Both the position numbers and the translations under genes were made by a program. The notes below the pieces were generated by a model, which saw only the letters and a list, made by a program, of their open reading frames with translations, searched no databases and was not told the origin of the DNA. A stretch of 64,000 bases of DNA from Lentzea alba (GTDB lineage: Bacteria; Actinomycetota; Actinomycetes; Mycobacteriales; Pseudonocardiaceae): contig NZ_JAAMPJ010000002.1 of the NCBI RefSeq assembly GCF_011067745.1, positions 434,001-498,000 on the forward strand, read 5' to 3'. Below, piece by piece: positions 16,804 to 26,895 of this stretch; position 1 is the stretch's first letter; each line of letters starts with the position of its first letter.

Positions 16804-16989
16804 TCAGGACTTGTTGATTTCGGTCACCGGGTGCGTGTAGCCGAGGTCCTCCACCGGCAGCGGGAACGTGACCGTGCCGAACGGGGAGAGCGCACCCTGC
16901 GTGTCACTGGTGAGCTCGGTGACGGGGTGGCCGCCGTCGGGGCCTTCCGGCCAGTGCGGGTCGACCCGTCCAGGGCGTCCTTTCGCCAC
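16804..16989 (-). CDS. Small conserved protein (61 aa)
   Basis: A 61-residue protein with a strong ribosome binding site (GGAGGAGAAA next to the GTG), which distinguishes it from chance frames. The sequence has a Pro/Gly-rich start, then ELTSDTQGALSPFGTVTFPL and a tail ending in YTHPVTEINKS. It is divergent from the XPB-associated protein gene with under 100 bases between starts. The corresponding position in M. tuberculosis (Rv0863) also holds a small uncharacterised gene in the same relative orientation. Function unknown. Confidence 0.75.
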   Translation of the reverse strand: MAKGRPGRVDPHWPEGPDGGHPVTELTSDTQGALSPFGTVTFPLPVEDLGYTHPVTEINKS

Positions 16990-17075
16990 TTTCTCCTCCT
17001 CGGTGGTGCCTGATGACGGGCACAAGTGTGACAGAGCACGACGTGGCTGCCACCGGCCCATATAACGTGGTGAGA

Positions 17076-19328
17076 ATGTCCGGCATCACTCTCGCCGACT
17101 GGCTGCGCGCCCGGGACGACGTCGCTCTCGTCGCACTGCTGCGCGCGCGTCCTGACCTGGCAACGCCCCCACCTGCCGATATGTCCGTGCTCGCGACACG
17201 GGTCGGCACCAGGGCGTCGGTCGCGCGTGCCTGCGAGGACCTCGACACCTTCACGCTCGCCGTCCTCGAAGGCCTGGTCGTGCAGGGTGCCGACACCGAG
17301 CCCGTGGCGTTGGCCACACTCGCGGAGGTGCTCGGGCCGGACGTGAAGCCCAAGCCGCTCAAGCAGGCCGTCGCGAGGCTCAGGGCCCAGGCGCTCCTGT
17401 GGGGCGAGGACGACGCGCTGTCGATCCCCCCGGTCACGCGGGAGGCGTTCGGCACCTACCCCGGCAACCTCGGCCGCGCGACCGGGCAGACGTACGACCT
17501 GAGCGGCATCACCGAGGGCGAGCAGCGCGTGCTGCAGAAGCTCGCCGCCGGACCGCCGATCGGCGACACCAAGGACGCCTCCCGGGTCGTGCCGCTCGAC
17601 AAGGCCGAGACGCCCGTGCAACGGCTGCTCGCCCGCAACCTGCTGCTGCGCCGCGACCCCGGCACCGTCGAGCTGCCGCGCGAGATCGCCCTCCAGCTGC
17701 GCGGCGAACGCCCGCTCGGCCCGATCCAGGTCACCGAGCCGAAGCCGAAGACCTCGACGCTCCAGCAGACCAGCATCGACGCCACGGGCGGCGGCGAGGC
17801 CCTGGAACTCGTCCGGCACGTCGAGAAGCTCATCGCGAGCTGGTCCGCCGAACCGGCACCGGTGCTGCGCACGGGCGGTCTGGGCGTCCGCGAGCTGCGC
17901 AAAGCCGCCAAGGACCTCGACGTCGACGAACGCCGGGCCGCTCTGCTGATCGAGCTCGTGGTCGGTGCGGACCTGGTCGCGAACACCGAGGCCGCCGAAC
18001 CGGAATGGGTGCCGACGACCAAGGCCGACGTGTGGCTCGCCGCGACCGCCGAGGTCCGCTGGGCCACGCTCGCCCACGCCTGGCTGGAGCTGCCCAGGCT
18101 CCCCGCGCTGATCGGCCGCCGCGACGAGAAGGACAAGCTCTTCACCCCGCTCGCGGACGAGGTCCGCCGCGCCCAGGCACCGCGCGACCGCAGGTGGGTC
18201 CTGGAGGCGCTCGGCGCGTTCCCCAAGGGCACCGCGATCGCGAACCCCGCCGACCTGGCCGCGCTGCTCGGCTGGCGGGCGCCGCGCCGGGGCGGGCGGC
18301 AGCGCGACGAACTGGTGCGCTGGACCGTCGAAGAGGGCACCGCGGTCGGCGTGCTCGCGCTCGGCGCGATCACCAGCGCGGGCCGCGTGCTGCTCGACGA
18401 GGGCCCCGGCCACGCCGCCAAGACCCTCGGCGAGGCGTTGCCGGAACCGCTCGACCACGTCCTGGTGCAGGCCGACCTCACCGTCGTCGCGCCGGGCCGC
18501 CTCGAACCGGACCTCGCGGACGAGCTGGCGATCGTCGCGAACGTCGAGTCGGCGGGCAGCGCCACCGTCTACCGGATCAGCGAGAGCACCGTCCGTCGCG
18601 CGCTCGACTCCGGCCGCACCGCCGATGAGCTGCACGAACTCTTCAAGATCCGTTCACGCACGCCCGTTCCGCAGTCGCTGACCTACCTGATCGACGACGC
18701 CGCACGCCGGCACGGAAGGCTCCGCGGCGGCGCCGCCGGGTCGTTCCTGCGGTGCGACGACCCGGTGCTGATCAGCGAGGTCCTCGCGCACCCCGAGGCC
18801 GCGCGCCTGGAGCTGCGGCGGATCGCGCCGACCGTGCTGGTGAGCCCGTTGCCGCTGGCGGACGTGCTGGAGGGGCTGCGTTCGGCCGGGTTCGCCCCGG
18901 CCGCGGAGGGCCCGGACGGCCAGGTCCTCGACCTGCGGCCGGGCGGGCGCCGGACCACGCCGAGGCAGCGCTCGGCACGCAAACCGGCGTCACCCGCAGT
19001 GCCCGCCGACGAGCGGTCGGGTGAACTCGTCCGGCTGGTCCGAGCCGGAGATCGTGCCGCCGCGACACCACGGGGTGAACGCATCGCCGTTCCCGGCCAC
19101 CTCGGCGCCGGGCCGTCCGCCACCCTGTCGTTGCTCCAGCAGGCCGCACGGGCGCGACGGAGAGTGCTCGTCGGGTTCGTCGACTCCCACGGCACGGCGG
19201 CACAGCGCGTGATCGAGCCGCACGTGGTCGGCGGCGGCGTGCTCGAAGGCTACGACCACAGCTACGGAGAGGTGCTCAGGTTCCCTCTTCATCGCATCAC
19301 GTCCGCCGCATTGGTGGACGAGGGCTGA
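17076..19328 (+). CDS. XPB/Ssl2-type helicase-associated protein (Rv0862c-like)
   Basis: A 750-residue conserved actinobacterial protein with a domain related to the N-terminal part of XPB/Ssl2 helicases but no helicase motor motifs that I can see. The N-terminus (ITLADWLRARDDVALVALLR) resembles winged-helix DNA-binding regions; the C-terminal third includes [20 protein letters not shown] and a final segment (VGFVDSHGTAAQRVIEPHV) resembling WYL-like domains of PafC-type regulators. In mycobacteria the equivalent gene sits beside the XPB gene, suggesting a role with that helicase in DNA repair or transcription. The ATG lies 9 bases after TATAAC with GGTGAG between. Confidence 0.82.
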   Translation: MSGITLADWLRARDDVALVALLRARPDLATPPPADMSVLATRVGTRASVARACEDLDTFTLAVLEGLVVQGADTEPVALATLAEVLGPDVKPKPLKQAVARLRAQALLWGEDDALSIPPVTREAFGTYPGNLGRATGQTYDLSGITEGEQRVLQKLAAGPPIGDTKDASRVVPLDKAETPVQRLLARNLLLRRDPGTVELPREIALQLRGERPLGPIQVTEPKPKTSTLQQTSIDATGGGEALELVRHVEKLIASWSAEPAPVLRTGGLGVRELRKAAKDLDVDERRAALLIELVVGADLVANTEAAEPEWVPTTKADVWLAATAEVRWATLAHAWLELPRLPALIGRRDEKDKLFTPLADEVRRAQAPRDRRWVLEALGAFPKGTAIANPADLAALLGWRAPRRGGRQRDELVRWTVEEGTAVGVLALGAITSAGRVLLDEGPGHAAKTLGEALPEPLDHVLVQADLTVVAPGRLEPDLADELAIVANVESAGSATVYRISESTVRRALDSGRTADELHELFKIRSRTPVPQSLTYLIDDAARRHGRLRGGAAGSFLRCDDPVLISEVLAHPEAARLELRRIAPTVLVSPLPLADVLEGLRSAGFAPAAEGPDGQVLDLRPGGRRTTPRQRSARKPASPAVPADERSGELVRLVRAGDRAAATPRGERIAVPGHLGAGPSATLSLLQQAARARRRVLVGFVDSHGTAAQRVIEPHVVGGGVLEGYDHSYGEVLRFPLHRITSAALVDEG

Positions 19329-19444
19329 CCGTCGGTCATCCCCCGGTCGATCCGCACGACCACCCTTGCGTGGCTGTTTCGCGACCTAGCGTCGAGTGGC
19401 GTGAGCGTTTCACGACGCTCCCTCGACGAAGGAGGAGCAGCGCA

Positions 19445-20104
19445 ATGGCCATCACCCGGTGGGCGCGTAGAGCGGTCCTCACCGCAACGGCATTGGCGTT
19501 CGCCTTGCCGTTCTCGACAGGAACAGCCCAGGCCGACCCGATCATCGAGATTCTCGGGGACAACAACGTCAACGTGACCGTTGGTGCCTACAACAACAAC
19601 GTGAACTCGATCCCGGTCAGTCTGGGCGCGGGCGCGAGCCTCAACACCGGCAGCGGCATCACCCTCGACACCAACGAGGGCATCCAGCTCGCGATGAACA
19701 TCGGCCACGCGGACGTCTGGGCCGACGCGTCGGTCGGCGTTCCGTTCACGAACATCGGCGTCGAGGCCTCCGCCGCGGCCGCGGTCGACGTGCCCGCGGC
19801 ACAGGTCGCGGTCGCCCCGCCGCCGGCTGAGCCCGAGGTGGCGCCACTGCCGGCTGAGCCCGAGGTGGCGCCGCCGCCGGCAGTTGAGGCCACACCGATC
19901 CTCGAGTCCGCGGTCACCGACGCCGCCGCACCCGCTCAGGAAGCCGTCGCCGACGAGGTGAAGGCGCCGGTGACCGACGACCCCAAGGGCGACGACGAAG
20001 AGGACTGCCCTGAGGAAGTCGAACCGTCAGGCTGCCCGAACATCACCGCGCTGGGAATCCTCAGCGTCTGCCTGCTGCCGAACGTGCTCCAGCTCCACAT
20101 CTGA
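19445..20104 (+). CDS. Secreted Pro/Ala/Glu-rich protein with C-terminal cysteines
   Basis: A 219-residue exported protein of unknown function. It has a twin-basic signal peptide (WARRAVLTATALAFALPF, cleavage near AQA|DP), then an Asn/Gly-rich beta-like region (NNNVNSIPVSLGAGASLN), a low-complexity stretch with near-identical copies of PAEPEVAP, an acidic segment, and a tail with three cysteines (DCPEEVEPSGCPN; SVCLLP). A strong GGAGG precedes the ATG. It probably sits in or on the cell wall; no catalytic motif is visible. Confidence 0.8.
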   Translation: MAITRWARRAVLTATALAFALPFSTGTAQADPIIEILGDNNVNVTVGAYNNNVNSIPVSLGAGASLNTGSGITLDTNEGIQLAMNIGHADVWADASVGVPFTNIGVEASAAAAVDVPAAQVAVAPPPAEPEVAPLPAEPEVAPPPAVEATPILESAVTDAAAPAQEAVADEVKAPVTDDPKGDDEEDCPEEVEPSGCPNITALGILSVCLLPNVLQLHI

Positions 20105-20167
20105 GCCGAAGCTGACCGCGGAGGAGGAGGCCACGACGACACGAACCAACTGAATCAGACCGCAACG

Positions 20168-20207
20168 ACGAGGCGAGCGCCGCACCCGAAGGTGGCGCTC
20201 GCCTCGT
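20168..20207. terminator. Bidirectional terminator hairpin
   Basis: A perfect 14-bp stem (ACGAGGCGAGCGCC / GGCGCTCGCCTCGT) with a 12-base loop lies between the convergent secreted-protein gene and the conservon operon. Confidence 0.75.
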
Positions 20208-20241
20208 TGCTCGTTCTGGAGTTGGACCGGCGAGGCGAAGA

Positions 20242-20847
20242 TCAGCCCGCGCGGACGGACATCCACTGGCGCATGGCGTGCTCGACCAGCGTGATGAGCG
20301 TCTGCTTCGTCGACTGCCGGTTCCGCGCGTCACAAGTGACGATCGGGACCGACTCGTCGATCGTCAACGCCTCGCGCACGTCCTCCAGCCTGTGGTGCAG
20401 GAGGCCGTCGAAGCAGTTGACGCCCACGACGTACGGCAGCTGCCGATCGTCGAAGAAGTCGATCGAGGCGAACGCGTCGGCCAGGCGGCGGGTGTCGACC
20501 AGCACGATGGCGCCGATGGCACCCCGTACCAGGTCGTCCCACATGAACCAGAACCGGTGCTGACCCGGTGTACCGAAGAGGTACAGGATCAGGTCGCTGT
20601 CGAGCGACACGCGGCCGAAGTCCATCGCGACCGTCGTGGTGACCTTGTTCGGCGTGGCGGAGAGGTCGTCCACCCCCGCGCTGGCCTCGGTCATCACCGC
20701 CTCGGTGGTCAACGGGACGATCTCGGACACCGAGCCGACGAACGTCGTCTTGCCCACACCGAAGCCACCCGCCACCACGATCTTGGCAGACGTCGTCGGC
20801 TTCCGTGCGCCCTCGGCGCCCTGGGGACTAGAGCTTGCGAAGCCCAC
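20242..20847 (-). CDS. Conservon small GTPase (CvnD-type, MglA-like)
   Basis: A 201-residue Ras-like GTPase, the last gene of a conservon. The P-loop is GGFGVGKTT near residue 28, the switch II region reads FGTPGQ near residue 90 (in place of DTAGQ), the base-recognition motif is NCFD near residue 143 (for NKxD), followed by a CDAR segment. Such proteins pair with a roadblock/LC7 partner and a histidine-kinase-like membrane protein and bind GTP at the membrane. The GTG start lies within the last 20 bases of the DUF742 gene, so translation is coupled. Confidence 0.92.
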   Translation of the reverse strand: MGFASSSPQGAEGARKPTTSAKIVVAGGFGVGKTTFVGSVSEIVPLTTEAVMTEASAGVDDLSATPNKVTTTVAMDFGRVSLDSDLILYLFGTPGQHRFWFMWDDLVRGAIGAIVLVDTRRLADAFASIDFFDDRQLPYVVGVNCFDGLLHHRLEDVREALTIDESVPIVTCDARNRQSTKQTLITLVEHAMRQWMSVRAG

Positions 20848-21574
20848 TGAGCACCCTCTCCAGGAATTCCATGGAAGGCCGGTCCCCCACGACCAGACCG
20901 CCCTGGTGAATCAAAACCAAACCCATGCTTGCCATGTCGCCGATCAACACCCGCACGACGCCAAGTGGCAAGCGTAGGAGTGCAGCGACCTCGGCCACCG
21001 ACCGAGTGTCGACACACAGCCCGCAGATCGACCTGTGTTCGGGAAGCACTGCGGCATCCCGTTCGAGGCCTCGTTCGCTGGTCGAAATCAGCGCCTCGAT
21101 GGCCAGGTCGTAGTCGGGCCGGGTGCGTCCACCAGTGCGCGTGTAAGGCCGCACAAGTGAACCCGAGTCCGCAGAGGAATTCTCCTCCGGCCGCACAACA
21201 GGTTGCGCACCGGTGCTGTACACCGGCTGCGGCCCGGTGGTGTACGGCAGCTGTTCCGGCACGGCGTCCGGCATCTCGTGCTGGCCGAAGAGGTCCGCAC
21301 CGGGGCCACCGAACAACCCGGTGCCGTACCCGTCGATGTCGAACCGGTTCGGCACGTCGTCGTACGGATACGACGACGAGTCATCCACCTCACGCTGAGA
21401 CATATCGCCTAGCCCTTGCCCTGTAACCCGCTCATCGTGGGGTGCGTCCTCGGCTTCCTCTGGTTCTTGGGGTATCGCGTCAGGCTCGTCGAACTGGAAC
21501 CCACCAGCGGCCCACTCCTGGTAGTTGAAGTTCCTACCGAAGCCACGGCCTCTAGCGCCAGGTCTGCTAGCCAT
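20828..21574 (-). CDS. Conservon DUF742 protein (CvnC-type)
   Basis: A 248-residue protein. The C-terminal 115 residues are the DUF742 domain (LVRPYTRTGGRTRPDYDL; then RSICGLCVDTRSVAEVAALL and VVRVLIGDMASMGLV), a winged-helix-like module. The N-terminal half is disordered, rich in Asp, Pro, Gly and Tyr. Its place between the roadblock and GTPase genes defines the conservon order A-B-C-D. Molecular role not established. Confidence 0.9.
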   Translation of the reverse strand: MASRPGARGRGFGRNFNYQEWAAGGFQFDEPDAIPQEPEEAEDAPHDERVTGQGLGDMSQREVDDSSSYPYDDVPNRFDIDGYGTGLFGGPGADLFGQHEMPDAVPEQLPYTTGPQPVYSTGAQPVVRPEENSSADSGSLVRPYTRTGGRTRPDYDLAIEALISTSERGLERDAAVLPEHRSICGLCVDTRSVAEVAALLRLPLGVVRVLIGDMASMGLVLIHQGGLVVGDRPSMEFLERVLSGLRKL

Positions 21575-21604
21575 CTCTTCTCACCCCTGAACTGCCAGTG
21601 AGCT

Positions 21605-22024
21605 CTAGCGACGGACCACACCCTGAAGCTGCGCGCGCAGCTCAGGGGTGAGTTGTTGACCGACTCGCTCCACCAGAAGCGTCATTTCATATGCCACCAG
21701 GCCGATGTCACAGTTTGGTGCCGCCAGGACGGCGAGACACGAACCGTCGCTGATCGACATGAGGAACAGGTAGCCCCGCTCCATCTCGACGACGGTCTGG
21801 TTGACCCCGCCTGCCTCGAAGCAACGGGCAGCACCCTGTGTGAGGCTGACCAGTCCGGACGCGACAGCGGAGAGCTGCTCTGCACGGTCCCGGGGCAGCC
21901 CCTGGGACCCCGCGAGCAACAGCCCGTCCGCGGACACCACGACGGAATGTGCCACGCCGGGCACCCTCCGCACGAAGTCGGTGATAAGCCAACCAAAGCT
22001 GCCTGGCTGCGCTGCGGTCGTCAC
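21605..22024 (-). CDS. Conservon roadblock/LC7 protein (CvnB-type, MglB-like)
   Basis: A 139-residue roadblock/LC7 fold protein ([20 protein letters not shown] at the N-terminus, ADGLLLAGS, then [20 protein letters not shown]). In MglA/MglB systems the homologous protein dimerises and stimulates the GTPase; the same is inferred here for the CvnD-type partner. The GTG start overlaps the stop of the kinase-like gene by 4 bp. Confidence 0.92.
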   Translation of the reverse strand: MTTAAQPGSFGWLITDFVRRVPGVAHSVVVSADGLLLAGSQGLPRDRAEQLSAVASGLVSLTQGAARCFEAGGVNQTVVEMERGYLFLMSISDGSCLAVLAAPNCDIGLVAYEMTLLVERVGQQLTPELRAQLQGVVRR

Positions 22025-25000
22025 TCCTGCTCCTCGTTCTGCCGGCTCGATTGGTCACCAGCGTATGCCTCGATCAATGCGTGCCGGCCTCGCTTGACAC
22101 CACTCTGCAGGCTCGACATCCGCCCGCGCACCGCGTCTGCGGTACGAGGCGGCAGCGGAGGCCGCTGCGCTGTCTGCGTCGTGCCCTGCGGCTTGGGTGC
22201 CGCAGATCCTGGCACGAGCTGAGCCTTCGGTGTCCGTTTTGGCAATCCTGCGGATGTCTTCGACTCCGGCGCCTTGTTCAACAACGCCTGAGCCGCTTGC
22301 CATCCCTCGTCGGCAGGCGATTGCCAGGCCGATTCGGAAGTGGGTGCCGCCGCTGGAGTCTCCTCCACAACGGGCTCCGGTTCCACAACTCGCTCCTGCT
22401 CGGCGGGGGCGACTACTTCCTCGGCCTGCTTCTTCACGCGCGGCGGGCGCACGGGAAGACCAGCGGCCGACGTGGTGGTGGGTGCCACCGCCGGGACGGG
22501 CTTGGGTTTGCGGGTCGGCAGTTCCGGCTCGGGCCCGTCCGAGAGCGGAGGGGTCGTGACCGGTTCGTCGATGTACTCGACACCGCCCTTGTCGGCCTTC
22601 TCGACGCTGCCGAGCTTGGACTCGACCCGTCCGTTGGTCGCCGCGGGCTCTGCCTGTTCGTCCGCCGCGGCCGGAACCGGCTGGGCCGCGGACGCGGACG
22701 TCTCGCTGCCGACGGCCTGGAACCACTGCGACAGGACCGCCTCGTAGATCGGGAGGCGCTCGGTCGGTGCGTCCAGGTCGTGCTCGACCCCCTTGCGGGC
22801 GGCCTCGGACGTGCCGTTGCGGTGCGCCATCCCGATGTCCAGGGACCCGGTGTCGACCGGTGCCCGCGAGACGCCGTTGCTCGAGTGCGGTTCGTCGTCG
22901 ATCGGAGGGATCGGCACGAACTGCGTGGTCTCGTAGCCCGGCTCGAAGGAGATCTCGCCGCCGTCCTCGTGCCGGTCCTCGTAGGCCGTGAACAGCGTCG
23001 GCTCACCGAACGAGCCCTCGGGCTCCACGGCCGCCAGCTGGTCACGACGCCACCGCTCGGACGGCGTCGCGTCCTCGATCGGCGGCTCGCTGTAGACGGG
23101 CACCGCCGTCGCGCCGGCACCGGTGTCGGTGAGAGCGCTCGGGACGAAGCTGACCGGGATGCTCGGGTTGCTCGGGCTCGACTCGTCGATCCTCGGCGTG
23201 GTGCCGGTGGCACCGCCGAACGCACCCGCGATACCGCTGGCCCTGGTGGCCGTGGTGCCGATCTCGGTGGTGAGCTCGGCCGAGGCCAGGCCGGGGGCCG
23301 GGGTCGACATGCCGAACGCCGAAGCGAGCGAACCGGAACCGGACGGCGGGGTCGAGACCGGCGCCTGACCGGGGAACGCGATGAGCGTCTCCGGCACGAT
23401 CACCAGTGCCGTCGTGCCGCCCTCGATGTCCTCGTTGCCGCGCAGGCGGACCTTGATGTCGTGGCGCTTGGCGAGCCGCGCGACCACGTACAGGCCCATT
23501 CGGCGGGACACGGCGACGTCGACGTCCGGCGGGTCCGCCAGGCGGTCGTTGGCGTCGATGATCTCCTGGTCGCCCATGCCCACGCCGCGGTCCTGGATCT
23601 CGATCGCCAGCTCGCCCTTGCGGGTCTTGGCCGTGCGAACGGTGACCTTGGTGACCGGGTCGGAGAACGCCGTGGCGTTGTCCAGCAGCTCGGCAATGAG
23701 GTGCACGAGGTCGTTGACCGCGCGGCCCTGGACGGTGAGTTCCGGGGTCTGGCCGACCTGCACGCGGGCGTACTGCTCGACCTCGGAGACCGCGGCGCCG
23801 AGCACCTCGGCGGCCGGGACGGGCCGGGTCAGGCGCCGCGAGAGGTCCGTGCCCGAGAGAACCAGCAGGTTCTCCGAGTTGCGGCGCATGCGGGTCGCGA
23901 GGTGGTCCAGCTCGAACAGCGAGGCCAGCTGGTCCGGGTCCTGCTCGTCCTGCTCCAGCCGGTCGATCAGGTTCAGCTGGCGTTCGACCAGGGCCTGCGA
24001 CCGACGCGACAGGTTGACGAACATCGCGTTGACGTTGTCACGCAGGAGGGCCTGCTGGGCGGCCAGTCGCACCGCTTCACCGTGCACCGCGTCGAACGCC
24101 CGCGCCACCTGACCGATCTCTTCACGCGTGTGCACCGGCACCGGCTCGACGGCGGTCTTGGCCGCGTCCTCCGGGTTCGGGTCCGCGAGGATGCGCTCGA
24201 CCGCGTCGGGGAGTCCGTGGTCGGCGACGTCGAGGGCGGTACGGCGCAGCGTGCGCAGCGGGTTGAGGATCGAGCGGGCGACGAACAGCGCCATCAGCAA
24301 CGCGAGGCCGAGGAACGCCAGCACGAGGCCGGACGCGAGGTAGGCCTGGGTCCTGGTGGCACCGGCGGTCTCGTCGGTCTTGTTCTGCAGCTGTTCGATC
24401 AGCAGGTTCTCGACGTCACGGGTCAGGTTGACCGTCAGCGTGGCGGCGATGTCCCACTTCTCGGACGTCAGCTGCGTGAAGTCCTTGTTGCCGGCCTGCT
24501 GGTTGATCGCCGATTCCTGCATGTCGTTCGCGGTGTCGACGATGAGGCCGGTGACGGTGTCGTCGTAGATCTTGGCCTGGTCCGGCGTCGCGGCCTTGCG
24601 GAAGTCGTTGCGGGCCGCCTGGAGCTCGGCGTCCGCAGCCTGCAGGGCCCGCAGCTGGGACGGCGTGAACGCCTTGCGCTGGAAGACGTCGAGGAGAATC
24701 GCCCGCTTGAGCGACTCCTCCTCCTTGATCCGCGCGATGGCGTTCGTGGTCAGGTGCAGTCGCACCAGCGCGGGGTCGTCGATCTCGGCGAGCGTCTGCT
24801 CACCGAGGTTGATGAGCGTCTCGATCGACTCCGAGTAGGTGCGCTGGACGGCCTCGGCGGGGTACTGCGTGTCGCGCACCGAGTTGCGGAGGCTGTTCAG
24901 GCGGTTGAGCTGTTGGAACGCGACCTGGAACCGCTCGACGGCAGCCGGGTTCATGTCCGCGCTCAGCTCGGCGATCTTGTTGCTGAACTCCTCGCTGGAG

Positions 25001-25455
25001 TCGTTCACGCGGCGCAGCTGGCGCTCGAGAACGACCCGGTCGACCTTCTTGTTCGAGGCGACGTAGCTGACCGACAGGTCGCGCTCGCGCTGGAGCTGCT
25101 GAATCAGGCTCGCGACTGCGGTTTCCAGGCGGACCTGGTTCGCGAGGTTGTTCAGCTCCGTCGCGGCCTGGAGGTCGCTGCGCACGCGCAGGCCACCCAG
25201 GACGAGCGCACAGATCGTCGGGATGAGCAGAACGGCGAGCAGCTTCGTGCGCAACCTCCAGTTGCGCAACCGCCAGCCCGCGGATCGGGCAGGTCCTGAA
25301 CCGGTTCCGGCGCCGGTCTCGGTCCTCACCACGTCCGGTGTCGCCGTCACGGTGCCGTTACCCAGCGCAGCCAGTCCGTCACCCGATTCGGGCCTTTCGG
25401 AGCGTGTGGTGTCACCCACGCCAAACTGGCTGGGACCTCTCTCACGTCGGGCCAC
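22021..25455 (-). CDS. Conservon sensor kinase-like protein (CvnA-type) with NIT domain
   Basis: About 1144 residues. Two membrane segments (about 71-89 and 371-393) flank a mostly helical extracellular nitrate/nitrite-sensing-type (NIT) domain. A HAMP-like region follows, then a dimerisation helix with [10 protein letters not shown], a HATPase domain (about 584-707: N-box [10 protein letters not shown]-box [17 protein letters not shown]), and a 430-residue Pro/Glu/Thr-rich disordered tail. The phosphoacceptor His context is atypical, so it may act as a scaffold rather than a true kinase. The GTG with GAGG 9 bases upstream is preferred; an upstream ATG adds 28 unlikely residues. First gene of the conservon, divergent from a substrate-binding lipoprotein. 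Confidence 0.88.
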   Translation of the reverse strand: MARRERGPSQFGVGDTTRSERPESGDGLAALGNGTVTATPDVVRTETGAGTGSGPARSAGWRLRNWRLRTKLLAVLLIPTICALVLGGLRVRSDLQAATELNNLANQVRLETAVASLIQQLQRERDLSVSYVASNKKVDRVVLERQLRRVNDSSEEFSNKIAELSADMNPAAVERFQVAFQQLNRLNSLRNSVRDTQYPAEAVQRTYSESIETLINLGEQTLAEIDDPALVRLHLTTNAIARIKEEESLKRAILLDVFQRKAFTPSQLRALQAADAELQAARNDFRKAATPDQAKIYDDTVTGLIVDTANDMQESAINQQAGNKDFTQLTSEKWDIAATLTVNLTRDVENLLIEQLQNKTDETAGATRTQAYLASGLVLAFLGLALLMALFVARSILNPLRTLRRTALDVADHGLPDAVERILADPNPEDAAKTAVEPVPVHTREEIGQVARAFDAVHGEAVRLAAQQALLRDNVNAMFVNLSRRSQALVERQLNLIDRLEQDEQDPDQLASLFELDHLATRMRRNSENLLVLSGTDLSRRLTRPVPAAEVLGAAVSEVEQYARVQVGQTPELTVQGRAVNDLVHLIAELLDNATAFSDPVTKVTVRTAKTRKGELAIEIQDRGVGMGDQEIIDANDRLADPPDVDVAVSRRMGLYVVARLAKRHDIKVRLRGNEDIEGGTTALVIVPETLIAFPGQAPVSTPPSGSGSLASAFGMSTPAPGLASAELTTEIGTTATRASGIAGAFGGATGTTPRIDESSPSNPSIPVSFVPSALTDTGAGATAVPVYSEPPIEDATPSERWRRDQLAAVEPEGSFGEPTLFTAYEDRHEDGGEISFEPGYETTQFVPIPPIDDEPHSSNGVSRAPVDTGSLDIGMAHRNGTSEAARKGVEHDLDAPTERLPIYEAVLSQWFQAVGSETSASAAQPVPAAADEQAEPAATNGRVESKLGSVEKADKGGVEYIDEPVTTPPLSDGPEPELPTRKPKPVPAVAPTTTSAAGLPVRPPRVKKQAEEVVAPAEQERVVEPEPVVEETPAAAPTSESAWQSPADEGWQAAQALLNKAPESKTSAGLPKRTPKAQLVPGSAAPKPQGTTQTAQRPPLPPRTADAVRGRMSSLQSGVKRGRHALIEAYAGDQSSRQNEEQE

Positions 25456-25834
25456 TCTGGGCTTCCTCTTCCAGCAGCAGTGTCCCGGTCTCTCCCCAGG
25501 ACCGAGCATGGACTCGTCAAACGGGCCGAATTGCAGCACAGAGGTTGTTCGCCCGGTAAGGCGCCCTACCTCGTTCTGAAGACACGATCCTCTACTGCGA
25601 CCTGTGCCACCCGGCGGGGAGCGTAATGGCCACCCCCTCCTCGGGGGAAGTCTCCAGAAGCACTCACCGTATCGAGACGGGGTGTCCTTTCATACGTTCA
25701 GGTGGTTAACATCCCCGGTCGTCGGCATCCCTCAAGTCCGTCCGAACTCCCTGTTGGGGCTGCGAACGACCTGGTCTGTGTCGACACTCACTGATCAATT
25801 TGATGCTACTCAAGGCCTACCGGCGAGAGGTGCC
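25456..25834. other. Divergent promoter region, conservon versus lipoprotein
   Basis: About 380 bases separate the two divergent genes. I see no convincing gene. It contains a perfect 10-bp palindrome GTGTCGACAC at 25778-25787 and A/T-richer stretches (ATCAATTTGATGCTACT just upstream of the lipoprotein gene) that could be promoter elements, but no clear -35/-10 pair. Confidence 0.5.
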
Positions 25835-26812
25835 ATGGCTACCCGAGCCAAAGCTCTGCGGCTTGTCGCAGTGCTCATCACGTGTGTTCTGACCGCGAGC
25901 TGCGGCCTGTTCGGAAGTTCTTCGAACGGCGGCACCGCGGACGTGGAGCGCAACACCCTGCGCATCGGCGTGCTGCCGGTCGTCGACGTCGCACCGCTGC
26001 GGATCGCGCTGACCGACAAGCTGTTCGAGAAGGCCGGCCTGCAGGTCACCCTGGTGACCCAGCCCAGCGAGGCGGAGGCCATCAAGCAGCTGGACACCAC
26101 GCTGGACATCACGTGGGCCACGCACGTCAGCCTCTTCCGCGCGGTCGCCGAGGGCACTGAACTGCAGCTTCAGGGCGAGGCCTACCAGGCGGGCCAGAAC
26201 TCGATGGCGCTGGTCACATCGGCCAACTCGACCTACGACGACCCCGGCAAGAACGGGGCGCCGACCATCGCCGTGAACAGCGAGACCGACATCGGCGCGC
26301 TGACCACGCGGGCCGTGCTGGACACCGCCGCGGTCGAGAAGCAGAAGATCAAGTTCCGGCCGATGCCGTTCGCCGAGATGGAGAACGCGCTGAAGTCGAG
26401 CACGGTCGACGCGGCGTTCATGATCGAGCCGTTCATCACGAAGGCGCAGCGCAGCATCGGTGCGAAGATCCTCACCGACACCGCGCGGGGCCCGACACTG
26501 GACTTCCCGATGTCCGGCTACGCGGCGTCGAAGAAGTTCGCCGAGGCGAACCCGAAGACGCTCAAGGCGTTCCGGGACGTGCTGCGCGAGGCCCAGCAGC
26601 GGGCGCAGGCCAACAAGCTCGCCGTGCAGGACTCGCTGACCAGCTACGCCGACGTCGACCAGGCGACCGCGGCCCTCGTGTCCGTGGGCACGTTCCCGCT
26701 GTCGCTGAACCCGATCCGGCTCCAGCGGGTCGCCGACATGATGGACACCGAGGACGTGCTCTCGGGCCGTCTGGACGTGCAGCAACTGCTGCCGCCGGGC
26801 ACCACGAGTTAG
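25835..26812 (+). CDS. Substrate-binding lipoprotein, NMT1/SsuA-like
   Basis: A 325-residue solute-binding protein. The signal peptide ends in a lipobox (LTASC), so it is lipid-anchored outside the membrane. The sequence (TLRIGVLPVVDVAPLRIALT; LDTTLDITWATHVSLF; TVDAAFMIEPFI) fits the NMT1/THI5 and sulfonate/nitrate-binding group of periplasmic-binding folds. No permease or ATPase gene is adjacent, so it is an orphan component. It faces the conservon kinase, whose NIT-type sensor is also of the nitrate-sensing kind; a sensory partnership is speculative. GAGAGG precedes the ATG. Confidence 0.85.
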   Translation: MATRAKALRLVAVLITCVLTASCGLFGSSSNGGTADVERNTLRIGVLPVVDVAPLRIALTDKLFEKAGLQVTLVTQPSEAEAIKQLDTTLDITWATHVSLFRAVAEGTELQLQGEAYQAGQNSMALVTSANSTYDDPGKNGAPTIAVNSETDIGALTTRAVLDTAAVEKQKIKFRPMPFAEMENALKSSTVDAAFMIEPFITKAQRSIGAKILTDTARGPTLDFPMSGYAASKKFAEANPKTLKAFRDVLREAQQRAQANKLAVQDSLTSYADVDQATAALVSVGTFPLSLNPIRLQRVADMMDTEDVLSGRLDVQQLLPPGTTS

Positions 26813-26855
26813 CCGGTTTTCGAAAGTTTCCCGATCGGTTGTCATGAGACATGAG

Positions 26856-26884
26856 AAAGGCGGGCCGTCACCGGCCCGCCTTTG
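26856..26884. terminator. Terminator hairpin after the lipoprotein gene
   Basis: AAAGGCGGGCCG pairs perfectly with CGGCCCGCCTTT across a short loop; A and T runs on the two sides suit termination in both directions, between convergent genes. Confidence 0.85.
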
Positions 26885-26895
26885 TCAGTTGCCGG

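Noticed and set aside
22051..25299. A long open frame (over 1000 codons) antisense to the conservon kinase
   Set aside because: High GC content leaves the opposite strand free of stops. Its sequence is Arg/Gly/Leu/Val-rich without domains, whereas the minus strand encodes a recognisable HATPase protein.
25778..25787. Palindrome GTGTCGACAC as an operator of the lipoprotein gene
   Set aside because: Only 10 bp and expected by chance in 64 kb of this composition. Noted in the intergenic entry, but not claimed as a site.
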